Origin: Treponema sp. UBA4267
Lineage (GTDB): Bacteria; Spirochaetota; Spirochaetia; Treponematales; Treponemataceae
Direction: 5' to 3'
Length of the DNA stretch: 45,107 nt
Assembly: GCA_002395155.1 (NCBI GenBank)
Contig: DGWD01000037.1
Coordinates: 1 to 45,107 of the forward strand
This document shows positions 15,100 to 24,962 of this stretch, in pieces (the first letter of the stretch is position 1; every line of letters begins with the position of its first letter). Made by a program: the position numbers and the translations under genes. The notes beneath the pieces are model-generated. The model was not told the origin of the DNA and ran no database searches. It saw only the letters and a program-made list of their open reading frames with translations.

Positions 15100-16935
15100 C
15101 TATTTTTTAGAATCTTCGCTGGTATCCCAATCTACTTCAACCACTCTTGATTCCTTGTTTGGAATGCGTAAGAAGGTAAGGCAGTCTGCCCTGTGGATTG
15201 TTACGCCTTTGGAACGGGTAACATAGCCTGTAATAAGGTCTGGGTAGCATGGGTGACAGCACTGGGCCAGGTTGTAGAGTACGTTTTTATTGCCCTGAAC
15301 AAGAACTGGCTTTGGAGCACGAATTTTAGGCTGCTCGGATTTTTTTCCATTTTTTGGGCGTCGTTTAGGCTTAGCTTCCGCCCCAACAGTCTGCCCTGGT
15401 TGGGTCTGACTTTGACTTTGGGCTTGCTGTTCGGCTTCCTTTTGGAAGGCTAAACGTTCGCTAAAGGTTGGGTCATTAGCCATGAGCCAAGAGTGAATCT
15501 TTTGGTGGGCCTTTGTTGTTTTTGCGTACTTAAGCTGAGCTTCAGTTGGGTGGGCCTGAGGATTTGTAATTACTTCTATAATCTGGGTGTTTTCCAGAGG
15601 TTTTGAAAGAGGAATAATTTTTCCGTCGGCCTTGGCGGCAATCACTTTTTCTCCAATTGCGGAGTGGATTGAGTAGGCAAAGTCAATGGCAGTGGCACCC
15701 GAAGGAAGCTTTCTTACATCACCCTTTGGTGTAAATACATAAATCTGATCACCTAAAAGCTCGTTTTTTAAAGTGTTGAAAGTTGCTTCATCGGTAAGGG
15801 CATTTTCTTTGAACTGCTGGAGCTTGTTGAAAATATCAAGTTTATCGGCTTCTACCAGATCGTGGTTTGTGCCTTTTTTGTATAACCAGTGGGAAGCAAT
15901 TCCGTGTTCAGCCATGTTGTGCATTTCTTTTGTACGAATCTGGATTTCCAGAGGTTTTCCTTCACATATAACGGTAGTGTGGAGGGACTGGTAACCGTTT
16001 GATTTTGGCATGGCAATGTAGTCTTTAAATCGGCCGTCCATTGGTTTCCAGAGGCTGTGTACAATTCCTACCAAAGTGTAACATTCCGTGCTTGTATTAC
16101 AGAGGATGCGGAGAGCCAGAAGATCGTAGAGTTCGCGTGCGTCCTTGTTGCGTCTGCGCATTTTTTGGTAGATGGAGTAGAAATGTTTTGCACGGCTGGT
16201 GATTGTAACGTCCAGTCCCATTTTTGTTGCAGATTTGTAGATGGCGTTTACGGCTTTTTCCAAATATGAAGCTCTTTCTTCCTGAGACTGGGCAACAATT
16301 TCTTCTATCTGCTTGTAGGCAGTTGGGTTGGTGTAGCTTAAACTAAGGTCTTCAAATTCGTTTTTCTCTTTTTGCATTCCAAGGCGGTCTGCTAATGGGG
16401 CCCAAATTTCTATTACAGCTTCGGCAAGGGCTCTCTGCTGGTCTGGCAAAAGTGTATTTATGTGGCGGATGCGGTCCAGACGGTCTGAAAGTGTGAGCAA
16501 AATAATTCTTGCATCATCACACATAGCAAAAAGCATTTTTCTTATTGCATCTGATTGATGAAGATTTTTGGCGTTCATTGGCAGGGCAATAATTTTATTT
16601 GTAGTTATAAGAATATTTGCCAAAGAGCCACCAAAGTCCTTTTGAACATCTTCAGGACTAATTCCAAATTTATGAATAGGATGAAGAATGGCGGCTACAA
16701 TTGTGTCGGCATCAAGGCGGTTTTGTGCAAGAATATTTGCAACTCGTAGAGGATGCATGTAGTAGGGGGTCCCGCAAGGTCTTAGAAGGTCTGCGGTTTT
16801 AGACAAAAGAAGATTCCATGCTCTTGTAATACGTGCCTGGTCTTCCTGGCTGTAATTGTCGTTAAGAGTAAAGAATTCTTTTATAAGGGCTTTTGTATCA
16901 GATTCAGGTGATTTAAATATGTATTCAGAACTCAT
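15100..16935 (-). CDS. RelA-like (p)ppGpp synthetase with degenerate hydrolase domain
   Basis: 611 aa from ATG 16935, preceded by GGGGGAGG at eight bases; an upstream in-frame TTG (16953) overlaps that site. N-terminal HD fold about 40-190: His61 is kept (YMHPLRVA), but the HDxxED motif reads HPIHKF (85-90) and the later DRLxNMR-type motif reads DRLDRIRHI, so pppGpp hydrolysis should be lost. Synthetase about 230-360 looks intact (GRFKDYIAMPKSNGYQSLHT, EIQIRTKEMHNMAEHGIASHW). Then a TGS domain (QIYVFTPKGDVRKLPSGATA), a Gln/Lys/Pro-rich linker of about 50 residues and a CCHP zinc-finger-like domain. No terminal ACT domain. Stringent-response role. Confidence 0.9.
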   Translation of the reverse strand: MSSEYIFKSPESDTKALIKEFFTLNDNYSQEDQARITRAWNLLLSKTADLLRPCGTPYYMHPLRVANILAQNRLDADTIVAAILHPIHKFGISPEDVQKDFGGSLANILITTNKIIALPMNAKNLHQSDAIRKMLFAMCDDARIILLTLSDRLDRIRHINTLLPDQQRALAEAVIEIWAPLADRLGMQKEKNEFEDLSLSYTNPTAYKQIEEIVAQSQEERASYLEKAVNAIYKSATKMGLDVTITSRAKHFYSIYQKMRRRNKDARELYDLLALRILCNTSTECYTLVGIVHSLWKPMDGRFKDYIAMPKSNGYQSLHTTVICEGKPLEIQIRTKEMHNMAEHGIASHWLYKKGTNHDLVEADKLDIFNKLQQFKENALTDEATFNTLKNELLGDQIYVFTPKGDVRKLPSGATAIDFAYSIHSAIGEKVIAAKADGKIIPLSKPLENTQIIEVITNPQAHPTEAQLKYAKTTKAHQKIHSWLMANDPTFSERLAFQKEAEQQAQSQSQTQPGQTVGAEAKPKRRPKNGKKSEQPKIRAPKPVLVQGNKNVLYNLAQCCHPCYPDLITGYVTRSKGVTIHRADCLTFLRIPNKESRVVEVDWDTSEDSKK

Positions 16936-17083
16936 ATAATCTGCCTCCCCCAAAAATTTGATTATATTTAAGATTTTTAACTAGTTTAAATATAGCAATT
17001 TTTTCTTTATTATTATAGTAATTTTTTGAGACTTTTATTGTTATATATAGGGAAACTATTCTCTAAATTACAGGAATTAATAT

Positions 17084-18439
17084 ATGAAAAAAGTTTTGCT
17101 TACCGTCTTCTTGTTTTTGTCTGCCTTTGCTTTTGTTTTTTCTCAATCACAAAGTTTAGTACAGGATATAAAAAAGAATGATAATGAAGGGCAGTTTTAC
17201 AAACTTTCGGTGGAAGATGCGGTTGCTCTGGCTTTGGAAAATAATATTTCTATAAAACAAGGAAAAATGGATCTGGATTTACTTAAGAGTAAAAAAGATG
17301 CTTCCTGGAATAGTATGAGCCCTAGTATTTCTTTGAGTGGTGGTGTAAATGGTTCTAAATCTGGGTTTTTAGATAGTTTTGATGCGGCTAAGGATTCTTT
17401 GTCATGGACGGCTTCTGCTGGAGTAAGAATTAATCTGTCTCCATCTTTAGGTACTTCTATTAAGGCTGCAAAACTTGCCTACGAACAGGGGCAAATGACT
17501 TATGAGCAGACTAAGCGTAAAATTGAATTGAACGTTCGTAAGACCTTTTATCAGCTTTTGTACTTTAATGAAAACTTGGAATTGCAGGAAATGAGCCTGG
17601 AAAATGCCTTTGAAACTTTTAAGGCAAATCTTTCAAAATATAATCAGGGTAGACTTTCGGAATTAAACCTTTTGACTTCCCAGTACAATTACGAAAGCCG
17701 TCGTCCAACTGTTGAAAATTTAAAAAGAACTTACGAGTCTAATTTAGATTCTTTTAAGGAAGTTCTTGGAATAAAACTTACAGATAAGGTTGAATTGACC
17801 GGAAGCCTGGAAGAGGCTATGAACTTTGAATTAACCGATGAAAATACTCGTGTTAATTTGGAAGAAGTTCCTGCCATTCAGTCTGCCTTGAAAAATATTG
17901 AAATTGCACAAAATTCCCTTACAGCTACCCGTTTTTCTGCATGGGGACCAAGTCTTAGTTTTTCGGCAAATGCTTCTACCGGAGCGGGCTTGAATCCTCA
18001 ATCAAACCAAAATCTGAATCTTTCTTACGGGGCTACAATTTCTATTCCCCTGGATGGATATCTGCCTTGGTCAAACGGGGCTTTAAGCATAAAGAGTCAG
18101 AAACAGAATCTGGAAAAACTTGAACAGAATCTTGAACAGACCAAAACTTCGACTCTTATTTCTATAAGAAACTCTATAAATTCAATTAATCAGGCTTTAA
18201 GCCAGCTGGAATTGTATAAAAAGAATGTGGAACTTATGCAGAAAACTTATGATATGACTCGTAATTCTTATAATGTAGGTTCTGCAGATTTACTTTCTTT
18301 GCAGTCTGCCGAAGTTAATCTTTATCAGGCTAAATATAATGTTGAAAATCAGCGTTATACAATTATTTCGGGGCTCTTGGATTTGGAAAATTCTTTGGGC
18401 CTGGAGTTTGGAAGTTTTAGTAAAGTAGAAAATAAATAA
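17084..18439 (+). CDS. TolC-family outer-membrane efflux channel
   Basis: 451 aa; signal peptide MKKVLLTVFLFLSAFAFVFS. The body is two repeats of long alpha-helical and strand segments, opening with KLSVEDAVALALENNISIKQ, typical of OEP proteins. It is expected to trimerise into the outer-membrane exit duct for the RND pump encoded downstream. First gene of a four-gene operon (22-base gap to the adaptor). A TATATA-like box and CAGGAA lie upstream of the ATG. Confidence 0.92.
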   Translation: MKKVLLTVFLFLSAFAFVFSQSQSLVQDIKKNDNEGQFYKLSVEDAVALALENNISIKQGKMDLDLLKSKKDASWNSMSPSISLSGGVNGSKSGFLDSFDAAKDSLSWTASAGVRINLSPSLGTSIKAAKLAYEQGQMTYEQTKRKIELNVRKTFYQLLYFNENLELQEMSLENAFETFKANLSKYNQGRLSELNLLTSQYNYESRRPTVENLKRTYESNLDSFKEVLGIKLTDKVELTGSLEEAMNFELTDENTRVNLEEVPAIQSALKNIEIAQNSLTATRFSAWGPSLSFSANASTGAGLNPQSNQNLNLSYGATISIPLDGYLPWSNGALSIKSQKQNLEKLEQNLEQTKTSTLISIRNSINSINQALSQLELYKKNVELMQKTYDMTRNSYNVGSADLLSLQSAEVNLYQAKYNVENQRYTIISGLLDLENSLGLEFGSFSKVENK

Positions 18440-18461
18440 AGTAAAAGGGGGAGCATCTAAT

Positions 18462-19448
18462 ATGAGCGAACAGCAGGATAATTTAGAAAAAAAAGCCATA
18501 TCTAAAAAGGGTCTTACTGCCATTATTGTAATTGCGGCTATTGTATTAACTTTTGCCATAATCATTTTGTTAAATGTAAAAAAATCTAAAGGCGGAATGC
18601 CTGGTGGTAGGGGGGCCTGGGGGGGTGGCGGTCCAAATGCCAGTGTAACTTCGGTTAGAACAATTGTTGCAAGGGATGTCGATTTGCACTCTTATGTTAG
18701 AACTAACGGTGAGGTAGAAACTCAATCTGCAATTGAGGTTTTTCCTTCTATTGGTGGACGTGTCGTAGAAATTGCTGTTTCTCTTGGTTCTCAGGTTGAA
18801 AAGGGGGATTTGATTGGTTACATTGACCCTTCGGAACCAGGTGCTTATTACGCTAAATCTCCTATTTATGCTCCAATTAGTGGAAGTATTCTTACAAGTC
18901 CGGTTAAAACTGGCCAAAAGGTGACTGCTTCTACCCTTATCACAAAAATTGGTGATGTAGATAATTTGCAGATTTCGGCTAAGATTCCTGAACGTTATGT
19001 AGCAGAATTAAAAATTGGGCAAAAAGCAGAAATTACTCTTGAAGCATATCCAGATGTTAAATTTATGGCTTCAGTTGTTCGAATTTCGCCTGTTGTAGAT
19101 TCTGCTACCAGAACAAAGGAAATTATTTTGAACTTTGATAAAAAGGACTCGCGTATTAATGCAGGTATGTTTGCCAAGGTTAAGCTTTATACTGTGGTTT
19201 ATTCGGGTGAAATTGCTATTAATCAGGATGCACTGGTAAATAATTCCGATAAGTACTATCTCTTTGTTGTAAATGATGATGGAGAAACTGTTCGCCGTTG
19301 CGAAGTTACTTTGGGTAAAAATGTTGACGGCTACTATCAGATTTTGTCGGGCATTAACAAAGGCGACCGTGTTGTTGTAGAAGGAACTCTTACCTTGTAC
19401 GAGGGTGCCAAAATTAAGGATATTGAAAAGGCCGATAACAGGAGCTAA
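18462..19448 (+). CDS. RND efflux periplasmic adaptor (membrane fusion protein)
   Basis: 328 aa. One N-terminal TM segment (about 17-38), then a Gly-rich stretch, then the HlyD/AcrA-type barrel-sandwich (VEIAVSLGSQVEKGDLIGYID and PISGSILTSPVKTGQKVTAST form the two lipoyl halves). It has a very short or no alpha-helical hairpin between them. The beta-barrel and membrane-proximal parts follow, ending in KGDRVVVEGTLTLYEGAKI. It links the inner-membrane pump to TolC. GGGGGAG precedes the ATG. The stop is two bases before the pump gene. Confidence 0.92.
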   Translation: MSEQQDNLEKKAISKKGLTAIIVIAAIVLTFAIIILLNVKKSKGGMPGGRGAWGGGGPNASVTSVRTIVARDVDLHSYVRTNGEVETQSAIEVFPSIGGRVVEIAVSLGSQVEKGDLIGYIDPSEPGAYYAKSPIYAPISGSILTSPVKTGQKVTASTLITKIGDVDNLQISAKIPERYVAELKIGQKAEITLEAYPDVKFMASVVRISPVVDSATRTKEIILNFDKKDSRINAGMFAKVKLYTVVYSGEIAINQDALVNNSDKYYLFVVNDDGETVRRCEVTLGKNVDGYYQILSGINKGDRVVVEGTLTLYEGAKIKDIEKADNRS

Positions 19449-19450
19449 AA

Positions 19451-22400
19451 ATGAGTATTGCTAGAAAAACAATGGATCATCCGATCCTTATTTTGATTAT
19501 TTTTGCCCTGCTTGGAATGCTTGGAATTTTTACTTACAGTAAGGTTGCAATTGCTCTTTTTCCAGAAATAGAAAATCCTGTACTGATGATTATGACTTCT
19601 TACCCTAATGCGGGGCCTGAGTCGGTTGAAAAAACTATTACTAAAAATATTGAAAGTGCTGTTATAAGTGTTAACGGTCTTAAGGCACTTTCTTCTACTT
19701 CAAACGAAGGTTCTTCTACAGTTGAACTTGAGTTTGATTATGGCACAAATATGGAAGAGGTGGTGAATGATGTTCGCGATAAACTGGACAGAGTAAATCG
19801 TTCTTTGCCTGATGCCGCTAGTACTCCTACAATTTTTAGGTTCAGTGGTTCTTCATCACAAATTATGCGAATTCTGGTTAGGGGTAACCGTTCTGTAGAT
19901 GATATTAAACAGATTGCCGAAAGTACTATTGTAGATATTTTGGAGCAGGCTGATGGAGTTGCCGAGGCTGATGTAACTGGTGGACGTACTGCCAGGGTGA
20001 ACATTGACCTTGATGCTAATCGTCTTCAGGCTTATGGTTATACAATTCCAACAATTACTGCTGCACTTTCAAGGCAGAATCTGGAACTTGGTGGCGGTAA
20101 GGTTCAGGAAGGTACAAAAAACTATATCGTTCGTACAACTGGTGAATATACAAGCCTGGATGAAATTAATGATACAGTAATTTCTACTGTAAATGGCTAT
20201 AACGTTAAACTGCGTGATGTTGGTATTGCTTATATGGGCTATGCCGAATCTACCCGAGAAAGTTATATTAATGGCGAAAAGGGTGTTTATATTGGTATTA
20301 CAAAACAATCTGGTTCTAATACTGTAAGTGTAGCCGATGAGGTTTATAAAAAAATTGATCAGGTTAAGGGGCTTTTGCCTCCCGACATCACTTTGGAAAT
20401 TATTTCTGATGATACCCAGTCGATTCGTGAAACTATAAATTCCCTTGTAAATTCCCTGATTCAAGGTCTTATTCTTGCGGTTATTATTCTCTGGTTCTTT
20501 TTGCAGAGTTGTAAGTCCACCATCATCATTGGAATTTCTATTCCTTTATCAATGATAATTACTCTTTTTGCAATGAGCATGTTCGGAATCACTCTTAATA
20601 TGATGACTTTGACTGGTTTGATTCTGGGACTTGGTATGGTTGTAGATGCTTCCATTGTAATGATTGATAATATTTATTCTTACAGGCAGAGAGGGGCACG
20701 TCCCAAGGTTGCGGCAATTCTTGGTAGTCAGGAAATGCTCATGTCTGTAATTTCGGGAAACCTTACAACAATCTGTGTATTTGTTCCTTTCCTCTTTTTT
20801 ATAAAAGATCTGGAAATTATGGGACAGCTTTTCAAAGGAATTATTTTTACAATTGTAATTGCCCTGGTTTCTTCCCTCCTGGTTGCAATCTTCCTTGTAC
20901 CGGTTCTTGCTGGAAAGTTTCTTCCTCTTACAAACCGTAACGAAAAGCCTGTAACAAATCCTGTGCTTAAAAAGATTTACGGGGCTTTCCAAAAGATAAT
21001 AGATACTGTTACAAATCTTTATTCCAGACTTTTGAATCTTTGTTTGAAAAATCGTCTTGTAACTATTGTGATTTCTCTTTGTGTCCTTGTAATTGCTCTT
21101 GCTATGCTTCCTACTATGCGTATTACAATGATGGTAGGTGGCCGCGATGATTCTGTAACTTTAAGAGTAAATATGCCTACCGGTACAACTTTTGATGAAA
21201 CTAAAAGTGTAGTACTTGCTATGGAAAAATATGTAAATGAGGAACTTAAGGGCGTTAAAAACGTTACTACTACAATTGGTGGTGGTAGAAATGCTTCTAC
21301 AAATACTGGTTCCATTCAGATTTCTCTGCCAGAAACTTCTAAACAAATTGATTCTGCTGCGGTTATGCAACAAAAACTTCGCAAACATTTTGATGAATTT
21401 CCTGGGGCTAACTTAAGTTTTGGATGGGGTATGAGAGGTCAGATGATGGGGGCGGACATTGATATTGTTCTCCGTTCCGAAAATCTGTCTGCCGCCCTGG
21501 ATACTGCCGATAAAATTGTTGAAGTTATAGAGGGCATTCCAGATTGTGGAGAAGCTTCTATTAGTATGGACAGGGGGCTTCCTCAGGTTGAGGTTGTAAT
21601 TGACCGTCAGCGTGCCTATGATTTTGGTGTGGATATTACAACTGTTGCTAGAGAAATTAACTACGCCATTAATGGAACTACAGCCTGTGTTTACCGAAAT
21701 GATGGTAAGGATTACAACGTTGTTGTTGCCTACCGTCCAGAAGACCGCAAAACGGTGGAAGATTTGGAAACAATTTATGTAATGGGCAAAAATGGAATGG
21801 TAAGTGTTTCAAACTTTGCTTCCTTGAAAAAAGGTTTTGGTCCTGTTTCCATTGCCCGCGAAAACCAAAGTCGTATTCTTCATATTACTTGTGCAAATCT
21901 TTCCGAAAAAAATGCAAACCTGGTTGAAGAGGAAATAAAAGAAGGTATTGAGTCTAGTTTTGTTATTCCTGATTCTGTAAATGTAAGTTACGAAGGTTCC
22001 TGGGGTGAAACTAAAAAGCAGATGTTCCTTTATCTTAAGATTGCGGCTATGGCAGTACTTTTGGTATTTGGTGTTATGGCTGCAACTTATGAAAGCTGGA
22101 AGGCTCCTTTAATCAACCTGGCTACAATGCCATTCCTTATTATTGGTGTAATTTTTATTTATAAAATAACTGGCCAGCCACTTTCAATTATTTCTATGGT
22201 TGGAATTATTATGCTGGTTGGTATTGTTGTAAATAATGGAATTATTCTGGTCGATTATACAAACCTTTTAGTAGGTCGAGGTGTTCCAATGATGGAGGCC
22301 TGTCATGAAGCTGGTAGAAGCCGTTTCCGCCCAGTTTTAATGACAACTCTTACTACAATTCTAGGTATGCTGCCAATGTGTTTTGCATCAGAAGGTCAGT

Positions 22401-22552
22401 CTTCTATGGTTCAGCCAATTGTTGTTGCAGTTGTTGGAGGTTTAATTTCTTCTACCTTTGTTACACTCCTTATAATTCCTGTTCTTTACAGTCTGGTTAT
22501 GAAGGTTAAACCAAAGAAACGTCTTGAGTATAAAATTGAATATGGAGAGTAA
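19451..22552 (+). CDS. RND-family efflux pump (AcrB/MexB-type permease)
   Basis: 1033 aa, normal for the HAE-RND group. TM1 near the N-terminus (HPILILIIFALLGMLGIFTY), a large periplasmic porter loop about 35-330, a TM block with LGLGMVVDASIVMIDNI (the TM4 Asp pair position shows VVDAS), a second periplasmic loop about 550-850 and a final TM block with GIVVNNGIILVDYTN and GRSRFRPVLMTTLTTILGMLP. It exports substrates with proton exchange through the adaptor and TolC; substrate unknown. Third gene of the operon, AAAAATG start right after the adaptor. Confidence 0.94.
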   Translation: MSIARKTMDHPILILIIFALLGMLGIFTYSKVAIALFPEIENPVLMIMTSYPNAGPESVEKTITKNIESAVISVNGLKALSSTSNEGSSTVELEFDYGTNMEEVVNDVRDKLDRVNRSLPDAASTPTIFRFSGSSSQIMRILVRGNRSVDDIKQIAESTIVDILEQADGVAEADVTGGRTARVNIDLDANRLQAYGYTIPTITAALSRQNLELGGGKVQEGTKNYIVRTTGEYTSLDEINDTVISTVNGYNVKLRDVGIAYMGYAESTRESYINGEKGVYIGITKQSGSNTVSVADEVYKKIDQVKGLLPPDITLEIISDDTQSIRETINSLVNSLIQGLILAVIILWFFLQSCKSTIIIGISIPLSMIITLFAMSMFGITLNMMTLTGLILGLGMVVDASIVMIDNIYSYRQRGARPKVAAILGSQEMLMSVISGNLTTICVFVPFLFFIKDLEIMGQLFKGIIFTIVIALVSSLLVAIFLVPVLAGKFLPLTNRNEKPVTNPVLKKIYGAFQKIIDTVTNLYSRLLNLCLKNRLVTIVISLCVLVIALAMLPTMRITMMVGGRDDSVTLRVNMPTGTTFDETKSVVLAMEKYVNEELKGVKNVTTTIGGGRNASTNTGSIQISLPETSKQIDSAAVMQQKLRKHFDEFPGANLSFGWGMRGQMMGADIDIVLRSENLSAALDTADKIVEVIEGIPDCGEASISMDRGLPQVEVVIDRQRAYDFGVDITTVAREINYAINGTTACVYRNDGKDYNVVVAYRPEDRKTVEDLETIYVMGKNGMVSVSNFASLKKGFGPVSIARENQSRILHITCANLSEKNANLVEEEIKEGIESSFVIPDSVNVSYEGSWGETKKQMFLYLKIAAMAVLLVFGVMAATYESWKAPLINLATMPFLIIGVIFIYKITGQPLSIISMVGIIMLVGIVVNNGIILVDYTNLLVGRGVPMMEACHEAGRSRFRPVLMTTLTTILGMLPMCFASEGQSSMVQPIVVAVVGGLISSTFVTLLIIPVLYSLVMKVKPKKRLEYKIEYGE

Positions 22553-22553
22553 G

Positions 22554-22850
22554 ATGGAATTTGAATATAGAGCAGAAATAATTTCTAATCAGTCTGTACA
22601 GGATGATATTCTTGAATTACTGGAGCAGGAAATTCCTGGAATTCAGTATACTGTTTTACCAGATACTCATGGGCGTGGGGCTTCATCACGTAAATTGGGT
22701 GATACTACCTGGCCTGAGATGAATTTTGTTCTTTTTGCCTATGTAAATCTTGAAGGAGCTAAAAAAATAAAGGCCATAATGAATGCGGTAAAAGAAAAAT
22801 TTCCTAGAGAGGGAATAAGTCTGTTTTTTTCTAAGGGCGAAGTGATTTAG
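22554..22850 (+). CDS. PG0541-like small protein linked to RND pumps
   Basis: 98 aa. The start at 22554 has GGAG (22544-22547) inside the end of the pump gene; the gap to the pump stop is one base. The ferredoxin-like pattern (MEFEYRAEIISN, then GIQYTVLPDTHGRGASSRKLGD, NFVLFAYVNLEGAKKI) resembles the PG0541 transporter-associated family, which is a P-II/CutA-like fold often encoded next to RND pumps. It may sense a ligand or metal and tune the pump; the role is not established. Confidence 0.75.
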   Translation: MEFEYRAEIISNQSVQDDILELLEQEIPGIQYTVLPDTHGRGASSRKLGDTTWPEMNFVLFAYVNLEGAKKIKAIMNAVKEKFPREGISLFFSKGEVI

Positions 22851-22859
22851 ATTAGCCTG

Positions 22860-23795
22860 CTAGTACATTTCTACTAAACGTAGCTGGCCTTCCAGGTCGG
22901 TGTGAATTTTGGTTTTGAAGCCGTGGTCTTGTGCAATGCAGGCTGCGGCTTTTGCATTATATTCGCCTGTTTCCATTAAAATTTGGCCTTTGGGAGAAAG
23001 GTGTTCTTTTGCCTGGGGAATAAGATTTCTTATAATTTCCAATCCATCATCAGTCTTTTGGCCTTCTTCTGTGTAGGCAGGGTCGCCGGTAAGACTTACA
23101 TCTCCATCCAGGGCAAGACGAGGTTCGTTTCTTCCATCTTGAAGAAGTTGATTGACCAGACTATGAGGAATATATGGTGGATTTGTAAGAATGAGGTCAA
23201 AAGTCCAGCCGCCTGTAAGGGAAAATTGTTCAAAAAGATTTGAGCGGACTACTCTAAAAAGATCTCGGGGAAGACCCAGATGTTCTATATTTTGTTGGGT
23301 AATTTCCAGGGCTTGCTCAGAAATGTCTATAAGGGTGATTTTTGGGAGCTGGCCCAGGGGAATCTTGTAAAGCTCAATAAGACTTTTCATTACCGAAAGG
23401 CCTATGCAGCCAGAACCGGTACACATATCGCAAATTGTAAGAAGTTGATTAGGACGGGCTTCCATTTTTTCGATTATCAGGTCTAGGGCACGTTCTACAA
23501 GAATTTCTGTATCGGGTTTTGGAATTAAAACTGCAGGACTTACAAGAAAGTCGTAGCCGTAAAATTCTTTGTGTCCGGTTATGTAGGCAACAGGAAGTCC
23601 TGTCATGCGTTTTTGTATGGCCTCCTGGAGCCAGGTTTCTTTTTCCTGGGGCAGGGGGTCTTTTGAGTGTAGAAGAAGATAAGTTCGGTCACAATTTAGA
23701 ATGTATTGAAGCAGAACTTCAAGGTCTAATTGTGGAGAAGGAGACTTTGTTTTTAGTCTTTCAATTCCGTATTTTTTGAATTCTTGTAGTGTCAT
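22860..23795 (-). CDS. prmC: Peptide chain release factor N5-glutamine methyltransferase
   Basis: 311 aa from ATG 23795 (MTLQEFKKYGIERL); a GTG at 23810 would add five residues. PrmC methylates the Gln of the GGQ motif in RF1/RF2. It has the N-terminal helical release-factor-binding domain, then a Rossmann methyltransferase domain with CDMCTGSGCIGLSVMK (SAM-binding motif I) and the catalytic NPPY in LILTNPPYIP. It sits directly behind prfA, the gene of its substrate, with the same strand and a short gap. It converges on the PG0541-like gene with nine bases between stops. Confidence 0.92.
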   Translation of the reverse strand: MTLQEFKKYGIERLKTKSPSPQLDLEVLLQYILNCDRTYLLLHSKDPLPQEKETWLQEAIQKRMTGLPVAYITGHKEFYGYDFLVSPAVLIPKPDTEILVERALDLIIEKMEARPNQLLTICDMCTGSGCIGLSVMKSLIELYKIPLGQLPKITLIDISEQALEITQQNIEHLGLPRDLFRVVRSNLFEQFSLTGGWTFDLILTNPPYIPHSLVNQLLQDGRNEPRLALDGDVSLTGDPAYTEEGQKTDDGLEIIRNLIPQAKEHLSPKGQILMETGEYNAKAAACIAQDHGFKTKIHTDLEGQLRLVEMY

Positions 23796-23811
23796 TTGGA
23801 TGTTATACACC

Positions 23812-24903
23812 CTATGCGTTGCTTTCCAAATTCGAAATATCGTTTAACTGTTCTTCTTTTGCGTAAACGTTAAGAGCATCGAGCATGTCATCCATATCAC
23901 CCATCATAAATGATGGAAGATTGTGCTGACTGTAGTTAATGCGGTGGTCTGTTACACGATCTTGAGGATAGTTGTAAGTTCTGATTTTTTCTGAACGAGC
24001 ACCGCTACCTACCATGCTTGAACGGGCAGCTGCTCTTTCTTCCTGTTTTTTGCTTTCTTCCAGATCAAAAAGACGGGCACGCAATACTCGGAAGGCCTTT
24101 TCCTTGTTCTTTATCTGAGATTTTTCATCCTGCTGGATAACAACAAGACCTGTTGGAATATGAGTAAGACGAACTGCAGAGTCGGTTGTGTTTACACACT
24201 GTCCACCTGGACCTCCGGCACGCATTACATCAACACGTACATCGCCTGGTTTAATTTCAATTTCAGTTTCTTCTGCTTCTGGCAAAACAGCTACTGTAGC
24301 AGTTGAAGTTTGGAGACGGCCCTGGCTTTCTGTTTGAGGAACACGCTGAACACGGTGTACACCAGATTCCCAGCGTAAGGTTCCATATACAAATTTTCCA
24401 GAAATAGAAGTAACGATTTTGTTGAATCCACCAACTTCTGTTTCCTGGGCTTCCATTGTTTCTGTTTTCCAACCTCTGCGTTCTGCAAGGTGAGTATACA
24501 TTTCCCACAAATCACGTACAAAGAGTGAAGCTTCGTCTCCGCCTGCAGCGGAACGGATTTCCAGGATAATATTCTTTTCGTCAAGTGGATCTGGTGGTAC
24601 TAACTTGAGTTTGATGTCTTCTTCGAGTTTTGGCTTTTTTTCTTCGAGTTCCTTCAACTCTTCGCGAGCCATTTCCTTCATCTCTACATCATCTTCATTT
24701 GTGATTAATTCTTTGGCGTCCTGAATACCCGATAAAACCTTCTTGTATTCATCATAAAGTGCACAAACTTCTGTTAAATATCCATGTTCGCGCATGGTGT
24801 CCTTGTATTTTTTAGGGTCCTTTACAAGATTAGGGTCCATTACAAGATCACTAACTTCCTTAAAACGTCTCTCACATTCATCAAGCTTTTTAATCAAATC
24901 CAT
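23812..24903 (-). CDS. prfA: Peptide chain release factor 1
   Basis: 363 aa from ATG 24903 (MDLIKKLDECERRFKE); an ATG at 24921 would add six residues but overlaps the predicted -10. RF1 terminates translation at UAA and UAG. The stop-codon reading loop is of RF1 type (VQRVPQTESQGR, PxT), not the SPF of RF2. The GGQ peptidyl-hydrolysis motif is in MRAGGPGGQCVNTTDSA. First gene of a prfA-prmC unit. No Shine-Dalgarno; a TTGAAA-17-TAAAAT promoter ends eight bases before the ATG, predicting a leaderless message. Confidence 0.94.
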   Translation of the reverse strand: MDLIKKLDECERRFKEVSDLVMDPNLVKDPKKYKDTMREHGYLTEVCALYDEYKKVLSGIQDAKELITNEDDVEMKEMAREELKELEEKKPKLEEDIKLKLVPPDPLDEKNIILEIRSAAGGDEASLFVRDLWEMYTHLAERRGWKTETMEAQETEVGGFNKIVTSISGKFVYGTLRWESGVHRVQRVPQTESQGRLQTSTATVAVLPEAEETEIEIKPGDVRVDVMRAGGPGGQCVNTTDSAVRLTHIPTGLVVIQQDEKSQIKNKEKAFRVLRARLFDLEESKKQEERAAARSSMVGSGARSEKIRTYNYPQDRVTDHRINYSQHNLPSFMMGDMDDMLDALNVYAKEEQLNDISNLESNA

Positions 24904-24911
24904 AATGGCTG

Positions 24912-24940
24912 ATTTTAGCATTTTTATAATCTATTTTCAA
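24912..24940 (-). promoter_or_regulatory. prfA promoter, leaderless, sharing -35 DNA with gph
   Basis: Minus strand -35 TTGAAA (24935-24940), 17-bp spacer, -10 TAAAAT (24912-24917), then eight bases to the ATG at 24903. Five of the six -35 positions also form the -35 of the divergent gph promoter. Confidence 0.65.
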
Positions 24941-24962
24941 CGAGAGGGCTTTTGATTATAAT
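24934..24962 (+). promoter_or_regulatory. gph promoter, leaderless, sharing -35 DNA with prfA
   Basis: -35 TTTTCA (24934-24939), 17-bp spacer, -10 TATAAT (24957-24962), then seven bases to the ATG at 24970. No Shine-Dalgarno is present. Confidence 0.65.

Noticed and set aside
20549..20992. Long antisense frame inside the RND pump gene
   Set aside because: Composition is that of a reversed membrane-protein gene; no start signal and no recognisable domain.
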